Positions 35,142 through 40,795 of a stretch of 40,795 bases of DNA are shown in pieces. This stretch comes from Acidobacteriota bacterium (lineage in GTDB: Bacteria; Acidobacteriota; Terriglobia; Terriglobales; Acidobacteriaceae). Location of the stretch: NCBI GenBank assembly GCA_021792795.1, contig JAJYUB010000033.1, positions 1 to 40,795 on the forward strand, in the 5' to 3' direction. Position numbers and translations under genes: made by a program. The notes beneath the pieces are model-generated. The model was given only the letters and a program-made list of their open reading frames with translations, made no database searches and was not told where the DNA came from. The stretch's first letter is position 1; the number at the start of each line of letters is the position of its first letter.

Positions 35142-36372
35142 AGGTCAGCTCCCCAGTGCGCTTCACGCGCCACCATTTGATTCCGTTGTAGTGGTTGTAT
35201 CCATCAGGGCCGGCCGTCAGACCACGGACGGCTACAAGTTCGTCTCGCGTCGGTTGCCAATAACCGGTGTCATCCTGGCAGCGCGAGGCGATGGTCGTCT
35301 CCTGTCCATCCCAGGTCCAGGGAAACCGAAAGCGGGTAAGTGCTTTGGTGAGGATCGGCTTCTGCAAATCAGCTTCCTTCCAGTCCCGTCCGCCGTTTAC
35401 GGAAACTTGCACGCGTTGAATACGCCCTCTGCCAGACCACGCTAACCCGCTGATCTCATAAAATCCGCGTCCGTCGAGAACTTGACCGCCAGCAGGTCGC
35501 GTGATGACGGATTTGGCTTCCATCACAAACGTGAACTGGCGAGCTTTCCCGTTCGGAAGGAGGTCGGTATAGCTGGCGGCCTCATCTTTTGTCATCGCTG
35601 GCTGATCAATGAGAGTCAGCCTTTGCAGCCATTTGATGTTGATATTTCCTTCCCAACCAGGCACTACCAGACGTAGGGGATATCCCTGCTCGGGACGTAA
35701 GGCTTCACCATTCTGGCCATAGGCCACGATGATGTCCTCCATTGCTTTTTCCAGAGGAATGCTTCGCGCGAGACGGCAGGCGTCAGCCCCTTCTGCATAA
35801 ACCCATGTCGCCTTCGTCTTCACGCCAACATCCTTGAGAAGTGTGGAAAGTGGCACACCTGTCCACTCCGCACAACTCACAAGACCATGGCTTTTCTGAG
35901 GAGTATCGCCCGGCTCACCCGCCTGTTCAGAGCCGCTGTTGCCAGCGCATTCGATGAAATGAACGCGCGAAACAGATGGCATTCTTTCGAGGTCTTTCAT
36001 TGAGAAAATCAGCGGAGTCTCCACAAGGCCATCGATCAAAAGTTGGTGCTGCGCAGGATCGATGGATGGCACGCCAGCATGTAACCGCTCGAAGAACAAT
36101 GCAGAAGGCGTAATGATTCCATACAAATCCTGAAGCGGGGTTCGAGCTGACCCAGTTCCGCCGTAGGCTCCGGGATTGAAATATCTTCCTGCCTTTTCGA
36201 AGCTCGACCGCTCACCATAGCTTCGTCGCGGCTGGCCTACCTCGTGGATGACCTCCTGGCCAATTGCTGGAGCTGCCAGAGAGGACATTGCGCCCAGCCT
36301 GACAAATTGCCGGCGTGAAAGAGCGCCCAAAGGTCGAATCCCACTTTGGCCAGATGTCACGTTACCTCTCAT
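35134..36372 (-). CDS. SoxC/sulfite-oxidase-like molybdopterin enzyme
   Basis: A 412-residue periplasmic molybdoenzyme. The Tat motif SRRQFVRLG is at residues 19-27. The molybdopterin domain has the ligand Cys 142 in HFIECAGNSGSEQAGE, as in SoxC, then ...CAEWTGVPLSTLL, EGYPLRLVVPGWEGNINIKWL-like and a C-terminal dimerisation domain (RVQVSVNGGRDWKEADL, FRFPWTWDGQ). SoxC members oxidise sulfur-level substrates and SorA members oxidise sulfite; the substrate here is uncertain given the arsenic context. ATG 36372 overlaps the preceding gene by 11 bp (a TTG at 36378 would be the ORF limit). Confidence 0.88.
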   Translation of the reverse strand: MRGNVTSGQSGIRPLGALSRRQFVRLGAMSSLAAPAIGQEVIHEVGQPRRSYGERSSFEKAGRYFNPGAYGGTGSARTPLQDLYGIITPSALFFERLHAGVPSIDPAQHQLLIDGLVETPLIFSMKDLERMPSVSRVHFIECAGNSGSEQAGEPGDTPQKSHGLVSCAEWTGVPLSTLLKDVGVKTKATWVYAEGADACRLARSIPLEKAMEDIIVAYGQNGEALRPEQGYPLRLVVPGWEGNINIKWLQRLTLIDQPAMTKDEAASYTDLLPNGKARQFTFVMEAKSVITRPAGGQVLDGRGFYEISGLAWSGRGRIQRVQVSVNGGRDWKEADLQKPILTKALTRFRFPWTWDGQETTIASRCQDDTGYWQPTRDELVAVRGLTAGPDGYNHYNGIKWWRVKRTGELTYA

Positions 36373-36907
36373 TTGCAACCTGCTTCTTCATCGCAATCGC
36401 AAAGGTAGAGCAGCCACCGCTCCACTGAACAGTAGAGCGAATAGAGGAAGGCGCTTGATTGCGACCAATCTCTGCGAACCCATGCCGCCGCCAATATGAA
36501 ATCGCATCGGTTGTCAGCAAATACACCGTCGAGACATTATGCCCGGCTGCCCAGCGGAGGCGGTCTTGCGTCAACTGCCGGGCGAGTCCTTGAGAGCGGA
36601 ACGATGGCACAACAGCAACCGATCTGAGAAGCGCATTGTCTCCATAAACCTCAAGTCCCGCAACCCCGACCAGTCGGTCTTTGGCATCATGGGCAACGAC
36701 GTATTGCGGACCAAATTGCGATGCCGGATCGAGTGCTGCCAGATTGGAAGCCGACAAGAGAGCGGATACGGCGTCGTGATCCGAATCCATCGCTGTTCGC
36801 ACTTGGAATTCGCCGAACGGCGCCACCGATTGGGGAATCGGCTCAGACTTGCAGCAGGTCGGACCGCAACATGCTTTGGGAGCGCTGGTAGTAGCGTGAT
36901 TTGCCAT
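36362..36907 (-). CDS. arsN2: ArsN2-like N-acetyltransferase with Cys-rich head
   Basis: A 181-residue GNAT protein. The acetyl-CoA motif VVPSFRSQGLARQL (RxxGxA) and the late block APSSIRSTVQWSGGC match arsenic-associated ArsN2 proteins. ArsN-type enzymes acetylate toxic amino-acid arsenicals or phosphinothricin-like compounds; the exact substrate of ArsN2 is not settled. The head ACCGPTCCKS is an unusual vicinal-cysteine cluster that could bind As(III), which is inference. The ATG at 36907 follows GGGGGAG. It is first in the operon and divergent from arsR. No arsenic efflux or reductase gene is nearby. Confidence 0.75.
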   Translation of the reverse strand: MANHATTSAPKACCGPTCCKSEPIPQSVAPFGEFQVRTAMDSDHDAVSALLSASNLAALDPASQFGPQYVVAHDAKDRLVGVAGLEVYGDNALLRSVAVVPSFRSQGLARQLTQDRLRWAAGHNVSTVYLLTTDAISYWRRHGFAEIGRNQAPSSIRSTVQWSGGCSTFAIAMKKQVANER

Positions 36908-36936
36908 TGAAGGACTCCCCCTTCCATAAACATCCG

Positions 36937-36954
36937 CTAATCCGAATATATTAG
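36937..36954. promoter_or_regulatory. Candidate ArsR operator
   Basis: Inverted repeat CTAAT (36937-36941) and ATTAG (36950-36954) around an 8-bp AT-rich centre, between the divergent arsN2 and arsR starts. Together with the AT alternation at 36979-36990 this would place a repressor over both promoters. Its spacing and AT-rich arms resemble ArsR/SmtB operators. Individual -10 boxes are not clear. Confidence 0.45.
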
Positions 36955-36994
36955 TTTGCATTGCATTCGTCAAAACGTATATATATATGGGATC

Positions 36995-37411
36995 ATGACA
37001 ACGAAGGAGGGGTTCTGCTTCGAAAGATTCTTCCAGGCATTAGGAGACAATACCCGGCTTCGTCTCTTGAACCTAATGGGCGATCAGGATCTCTGTGTCT
37101 GTTATTTCGTCGAAGTGCTCAATCAACCGCAACCCAAAATCTCCCGGCATCTTGCCTATCTACGAAGCGCCGGGCTCGTTCACGCGAGGCGCGATGGCAA
37201 ATGGATGCACTATCGCATCGTGATGCCTCGCAATGAATGCGCAAGAAGGGTTCTGCAAGAGCTTTTTCGGCATTTCAAAGAAGAGAAGGTCATGCTGGCC
37301 GATCACGCAAAACTGACCAAGGCGTGCAGCGCGCCAGAGAAGTTTGTGACTTTGCAGGGTGCGCCTATACCGACACCTGTTGCATCATCCCCGGTTTTCG
37401 CTTCGAGGTAA
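36995..37411 (+). CDS. arsR: ArsR-family metalloid-responsive repressor
   Basis: A 138-residue winged-helix repressor. The helix before the recognition element carries CVC (Cys 34 and Cys 36, in DLCVCYF), the As(III)/Sb(III) sensing pair of classic ArsR proteins; a further Cys lies near residue 110. The recognition helix is QPKISRHLAYLRSAGLV. The ATG at 36995 has only a weak ribosome site. It probably represses itself and the arsN2-soxC-cytochrome-oxidase operon until a trivalent metalloid binds. Confidence 0.9.
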   Translation: MTTKEGFCFERFFQALGDNTRLRLLNLMGDQDLCVCYFVEVLNQPQPKISRHLAYLRSAGLVHARRDGKWMHYRIVMPRNECARRVLQELFRHFKEEKVMLADHAKLTKACSAPEKFVTLQGAPIPTPVASSPVFASR

Positions 37412-37505
37412 TTTATGTCCAGCGTCTCATATACCAAGGAAGGAGACCTCCTCCCGTGTGGCAAAGGTCAGTAGTAACTTACTCTTCAAAGGGAAGGAAA
37501 CTGAC

Positions 37506-37712
37506 GTGAGGAACCTGGCTGAACCGCGAAAGAAGACCATTGCGACGGGAGCGTCCCGGATCGTGGAGCGCATTCGTGTGGCAGGAAGAAACGAGCAGCC
37601 GGTGGTGGAAGGCTTCGACCAGGAAGAAATCGCTCCCAAGCGGATGGGGCAGTTGATGGTGGGTAATTTAGAAGAGATTCTCCAGCGCTTTCACATCAAG
37701 ATGGCTGTTTGA
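37506..37712 (+). CDS. Small hypothetical protein
   Basis: A possible 68-residue soluble, charged protein starting with GTG after AAGGGAAGG. It contains IVERIRVAGRNEQPVVEGFDQEEIAPKRM and a helical end. I recognise no family. It could be a real small gene or the remnant of a larger one. No function can be stated. Confidence 0.35.
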   Translation: MRNLAEPRKKTIATGASRIVERIRVAGRNEQPVVEGFDQEEIAPKRMGQLMVGNLEEILQRFHIKMAV

Positions 37713-37791
37713 CAGAACGACAGTTCGACATAACGAAATTGATCTGTTGACTCAATTCTTACACTATGGAAGGCAAAGTGGACGGGGCCTT

Positions 37792-37957
37792 ATGCGAATT
37801 GTGTCCTCCCCTGCCGTTCGCGTCACTGCCGGTTTGCTCGTTGCCGCCGCTCTTGGCGGGGTTGGATATCGTATTGTCCACCGCGGAAACCCAGATTCAC
37901 CAGAGTTGCTGCTGAAGCGAGCCGACGAGATGTCGTGGCTCAAAAGCTGGATCCACG
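37792..37957 (+). pseudogene. TPR/CHAT-type protein gene, 5' fragment
   Basis: From ATG 37792 the frame encodes a membrane-anchored N-terminus (VTAGLLVAAALGGVGYRIVH) and the start of a TPR-like repeat (NPDSPELLLKRADEMSWLKSWIHA), as in large acidobacterial CHAT or TPR proteins. It then breaks directly into metallopeptidase sequence in another frame. The rest of the gene is missing. The join marks a deletion or recombination point. Confidence 0.45.
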
Positions 37958-38587
37958 CCCGCGCCAAAGATTTTCTGCCGGCCATGAGCTTGGTCATTGG
38001 ATGAGAGATCGGGGCCAGTTAGCATTCCAGTGCAAGAGTGAAAACTTTGTGCGGGAATGGTCGGCTGAGAACCCGGAGACATGTGCTAATCGCTTCGCAA
38101 GCGATCTCCTTCTACCCGCAGAGATGTTTCGGGCGCGCCTGCACAGGCAGCCGGTGACCTTCGACACGGTTCGCCAACTTGCGGAGATTTTCTGCACGAG
38201 TGTTACAGCTACGGCAATCCGGCTCGTTGAATATGGCGAACTGCCTGCGATCCTGATCTGTAGCGGTCCACGAAAGAGAGAGTGGTTCGTCCCAAACGGC
38301 GAAGTCAAGGGCAAGATATTTCTCGAAAACAGACCAGGTAAAGGAAGCATTGCCGAGGCGCGCTCCGCGGCGATCGATCCGACATGTCGCCTTGCGAGGT
38401 GAGATCGGACGCATGGTTCACTCACCGCAAAGCGACCAACCATTGGATGCACGAGGATTCGATTCCTGTCTCAGATGGTTCCGTTTTGTCGCTTCTTTGG
38501 TGGAAAAATGAGACGCAATTGATCGAAATTGATAATGAAATTGAAGCCATAGGAGCTTGGAGGGGCGACTTTCGGAAGGAAGAATAA
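37958..38587 (+). pseudogene. ImmA/IrrE-type metallopeptidase remnant, frameshifted
   Basis: The fragment starts at RQRFSAGHELGHW, which carries the zinc-binding HELGH motif, and continues through CANRFASDLLLPAEMF and LAEIFCTSVTATAIRLVEYGELP to a stop at 38402. The expected C-terminus (SDAWFTHRKATNHW, VLSLLWWKNETQLIEID) continues in another frame to 38587, so a small insertion or deletion lies near 38384-38400. The N-terminus, and so any start, is lost at the join with the preceding fragment. Intact relatives cleave phage or ICE repressors. Confidence 0.65.
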
Positions 38588-38690
38588 TTTGAACTCGCGG
38601 CGCAATAGAATTACTATTGACCACGGGCACTATGAATGCTCCGAAACTATATCACTAACAATGCACCCGATTGTGTGACTCGATCTGAGA

Positions 38691-38836
38691 GTCCAACAAG
38701 GGTCCAGTAACAGCGTTTTTCCGTGTAATCAGTAGCGCACAGTGCGGTCTGTGGCATTCAGTTTCAATGATTTGCGTTACGTTGCAGAAATGGCATGGAA
38801 GAAGAGGTCGCCGGTTCGATTCCTGCGTTCACGCCA
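38691..38836. repeat. Direct repeat copy 1 with decayed tRNA 3' end
   Basis: About 135 bp (38691-38825) closely match 39002-39133, with roughly one difference in eight to ten bases and a 3-bp insertion. It ends in GGTTCGATT and a damaged arm, followed by a degenerate acceptor-like tail to 38836. This looks like a worn copy of the attachment junction in copy 2. The gap from 38588 to 38690 and the 165 bp between the copies hold no gene that I can support. Confidence 0.65.
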
Positions 38837-39001
38837 AGAATTCAGCCAACGATCTCTCGAATGGAATCACGAGTAAATTCGAGACGTTGCAGGCCCCAGC
38901 AACCACTCGAATCGACCGTGACGGGCCATCAAATTTATCCAGTTCGCCACCGAGTTGGTCCCACCTAATCCGGTCACCTGATTCAGGAACTTGATCCGAG
39001 G

Positions 39002-39145
39002 GTCCAATAAGGGTCCAATAACGGCGTTTTTCTGTGTAATCCGTAGCGCACAGTGCGGTCTGTGGCATTCCGTTTCAATGAGTTGCGTTACGTTGCCGAA
39101 ATGGCATGGAAGAGGTCATCGGTTCGATCCCGATCAGGTCCACCA
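39002..39145. repeat. Direct repeat copy 2: attachment junction with tRNA 3' end
   Basis: The second copy of the repeat ends in an undamaged tRNA 3' part (39113-39145): T-stem ATCGG/CCGAT with loop TTCGATC, acceptor strand CAGGTCC, discriminator A and encoded CCA. The 5' half of the tRNA is absent, so this is a duplicated att core, not a tRNA gene. The acceptor would pair with GGACCTG, compatible with a tRNA-Met type, but that is a guess. The integrase gene ends 92 bp to the right. Confidence 0.7.
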
Positions 39146-39237
39146 ACAAATCCTTCAAAATAAGCGATTTAGGATGGTATACCCCTACCTGGTATCCCAA
39201 CTTTTGGTAGCATTTGGTAGCAAATTCCAAAACTTTG

Positions 39238-40365
39238 CTACAAAGTAGCTGCCAAAGTGTCCTGCATCGCGACTGTTTTCGGAGCGCTCGTCGGACTTTT
39301 TTTCGCCGCCAGTCGCTCCCTGGATTTCAGCGACGCTTGCGCTCGCTGATCTGCTGTCCATGCCTTCGCTCTCCGAGGGGACGGCTTTCCCCTTAGTTCG
39401 CTATGGATGGAGTTGACCGTTGCCTGCACGCTTTCGGGAATCTCCTGCATGTAGACATCGGTGGTGGTTGCCGTTCTGGAGTGCCGGAGAACACCCTGCA
39501 CGTCCTTTACTGTGCCTTTCTTCTGAGCGAGCGTCGCAATCGTTCGCCGGATGACCTGAAACGTCAGCTTTGGCAGCCCCAGGTCTTTCGCCAGTTTGTG
39601 AAGCACCCGCTTCCGGTAGTTGTCCGTGTCCAGAAATCCCCCGGATTGATTCGGGAAGATGAAGGCTTCAGGAGACGGATCGGGAGCCTGCTGTCTCCAC
39701 GCTGCAAGTTGCTTCGCCAGGTCTCTCGGTAGATGCACCGTGGCGAGGCTTCTTTGAGTTTTGCCCCAGGGGCGAATTTTGCCCTTGTAGACAGTCTCTG
39801 TGACGCTCATGGAGCAAGCGGCTTCGTTGAAGCACTTCCACCGGAGCCCAAACAACTCGCTGGGACGGAGTGCATTTGTCATGTCCAGTTCGAGCAGCAG
39901 GCGATCCCGGTCATCCAACTCGGACAGTGCCTTCCTCAACTGATCCCACGTCAAGGTCGTCTTATCCGTCTCGCGTAGCTGTGTTGGAACCTTCACCTTA
40001 CGCGCGGGGTCTTTAGCGAGGAAATCCTGATCGGCGGCCTCGGCGAAGATGTCCCGCATGTATGCCCTCATCTGAAGCACTCTGTCTCTGGATTGGGTTT
40101 TGGCCAGTTTGTTGAGGTGGACCTGCAACGTGAATTTGTCGAAGTTCTCCAGCAGGACATCCTCGAAATCATCGATGAGGTCTTGCTGGATCAGCATCGT
40201 CTTCACCTTTGCAGTTTCTTCTTTCCAACTCGCCTCCTTCAAAGGAAGGAAGCGATTGCGAACGAACCATCCGAAGGTGACAGAGCCATCGTTAACAGCT
40301 TTGCCGCCCAGAGACTGTCCGGTCAGTTTGGCGATCTCTCGTTCCAGCGATTCGCGCGCCACCAA
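39238..40365 (-). CDS. int: Tyrosine recombinase/integrase, N-terminus truncated by IS66
   Basis: At least 375 residues of a phage-type integrase. Catalytic set: Arg 167 (ALRPSELFGLRW), Lys near 202 (GKTQR), the HxxR box as QVIR (Gln 270 and Arg 273), His 295 (LRHSR) and Tyr 305 (TTDVYMQ). The Gln in the HxxR box occurs in some relatives. The frame opens with a TTG at 40365 and hits a stop six bases into the IS66 end; the usual N-terminal arm-binding part is missing. Strand-exchange residues remain, but attachment-site binding is probably lost. Confidence 0.85.
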   Translation of the reverse strand: MVARESLEREIAKLTGQSLGGKAVNDGSVTFGWFVRNRFLPLKEASWKEETAKVKTMLIQQDLIDDFEDVLLENFDKFTLQVHLNKLAKTQSRDRVLQMRAYMRDIFAEAADQDFLAKDPARKVKVPTQLRETDKTTLTWDQLRKALSELDDRDRLLLELDMTNALRPSELFGLRWKCFNEAACSMSVTETVYKGKIRPWGKTQRSLATVHLPRDLAKQLAAWRQQAPDPSPEAFIFPNQSGGFLDTDNYRKRVLHKLAKDLGLPKLTFQVIRRTIATLAQKKGTVKDVQGVLRHSRTATTTDVYMQEIPESVQATVNSIHSELRGKPSPRRAKAWTADQRAQASLKSRERLAAKKSPTSAPKTVAMQDTLAATL

Positions 40366-40428
40366 CTTCGGTGAGCGTTATGCAAAGCCCATCTTGTGCG
40401 GCGCCTCCGGTGGTAGCACTCTTATGCA

Positions 40429-40752
40429 ATGAGTCGGCGTCGAGCGGAGGAGTGGGCAAAGTGGCGTGGTTTGGTTTCCGAGCAGGGGCAGAGCGGTCGA
40501 AGCGTGGCGACGTTTTGTCGTGAGCGGGGGCTGCGGGATTCACAGTTTTTCGCGTGGAAGAAGCGGCTGCGCCATGCCGAGGCGGCGCAGTTCGTGGAAG
40601 CAAGACCAGCTGCGGAGCCGGTGCAGTCGTCAGCGGCTGGCAATCATGCGATCGAGGTCCGGCTTGCGGGAGGGCGGAGCCTTGTGGTTGCTCCTGGATT
40701 CGACGCGGGCCATTTGCGCGCATTGCTTTTCGTGCTGGAGCCTGGTGCGTGA
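40429..40752 (+). CDS. tnpA: IS66 accessory protein TnpA
   Basis: A 107-residue protein with an N-terminal helix-turn-helix (WAKWRGLVSEQGQSGRSVATFCRERGLRDSQFFAWKKRLR), typical of the first gene in IS66 elements, and a beta-rich C-terminus. It is needed with TnpB for transposition in this family. It is complete and overlaps the following tnpB start (GTGA). Confidence 0.88.
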   Translation: MSRRRAEEWAKWRGLVSEQGQSGRSVATFCRERGLRDSQFFAWKKRLRHAEAAQFVEARPAAEPVQSSAAGNHAIEVRLAGGRSLVVAPGFDAGHLRALLFVLEPGA

Positions 40753-40795
40753 TCGGGCTGCCGAGTTTGCGCGCGCTGGACCAGGCACAAGCAAC
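40749..40795 (+). CDS. tnpB: IS66 TnpB, N-terminal fragment at window edge
   Basis: A GTG start overlaps the tnpA stop and opens MIGLPSLRALDQAQA before the window ends. The MIGLP beginning and the position fit IS66 TnpB. The first residues after it are not fully typical, so identity is partly by context. Confidence 0.5.
   Translation, partial: MIGLPSLRALDQAQA

Larger units (their letters stand above)
40371..40795. mobile_element. IS66-family insertion sequence, left end (partial)
   Basis: The end begins at GTGAGCG (40371), resembling IS66 terminal repeats, which start GTAAGCG. It is followed by a short leader and tnpA, then tnpB runs off the window. The insertion cuts the integrase gene; the base pairs just outside (40363-40370, CAACTTCG) would be the left copy of an 8-bp target duplication. 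tnpC and the right end are not in view. Confidence 0.75.

Noticed and set aside
38829-39068. A 79-residue open frame on the minus strand between the direct repeats.
   Set aside because: It overlaps the repeat, has no ribosome site or family likeness, and its end varies between the repeat copies.
39073-39145. A complete tRNA gene.
   Set aside because: Only the T-arm, acceptor 3' strand and CCA are present; no matching 5' acceptor, D-arm or anticodon arm could be found upstream.
1-40795. CRISPR arrays, rRNA genes or riboswitches.
   Set aside because: No regularly spaced identical repeats, no rRNA-like stretches and no recognisable riboswitch core were seen.

Overview
The window looks like the accessory part of an acidobacterial genome (order Terriglobales or a relative). 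The evidence is an ADOP-type duplicated permease, a 1,200-residue Oar-like TonB-dependent receptor with an N-terminal carboxypeptidase-regulatory-like domain, and GC-rich codon use. This assignment rests on gene types read by eye, not on a database search.

Region 1 (1-18597) is a conjugation module on the + strand. A hairpin-rich 630-bp leader precedes virB2, virB3, virB4, virB9, virB10, a small lipoprotein, virB5, virB6 and virB8. A reversed higBA toxin-antitoxin pair follows; its toxin frame carries an in-frame stop. Next come a complete C5-cytosine DNA methyltransferase, a second hairpin-rich spacer, two single-stranded-DNA-binding proteins, a small membrane protein, a small hypothetical protein and two tandem winged-helix proteins of unknown family. 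A 274-bp spacer follows with a long inverted repeat and helically phased direct repeats, then a ribbon-helix-helix-like protein, virD4 and virB11. No textbook relaxase is recognisable. The two winged-helix proteins beside the likely oriT are the best candidates for that role. The methyltransferase plus SSBs resemble the protective leading region of conjugative plasmids.

Region 2 (18600-33165) is cargo and debris: a lipoprotein, a LysR regulator, two secreted proteins (one interrupted by TGA), a MerR-type regulator, the Oar-like receptor, a LytS/LytR-type two-component pair, a MarR-GNAT gene interrupted by TAA, a CGNR zinc-finger remnant, the ADOP permease, a flavin-reductase remnant, a DoxX-like membrane protein and an IS110 remnant.

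Region 3 (33166-37411) is the most coherent cargo. An ArsR repressor with a CVC metalloid motif is divergent from a tightly packed operon. That operon encodes an ArsN2-like acetyltransferase with a Cys-rich head, a Tat-exported SoxC-like molybdoenzyme, a c-type cytochrome and a Tat-exported multicopper oxidase with Phe at the axial type 1 copper position. No arsenic efflux pump or arsenate reductase is present. It reads as a metalloid-responsive periplasmic oxidation cassette.

Region 4 (37412-40795) is an integration scar. Two gene fragments (TPR/CHAT-type and ImmA/IrrE-type) are joined head to tail. Two ~135-bp direct repeats follow, one ending in an intact tRNA 3' end with CCA. A tyrosine integrase then appears with its N-terminus cut off by an IS66-family element that runs out of the window. 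The layout suggests elements integrated in tandem at a tRNA gene. Several frames in regions 2 and 4, plus the toxin, are broken by single stops or frameshifts, so much of the cargo is decaying or the assembly carries errors.
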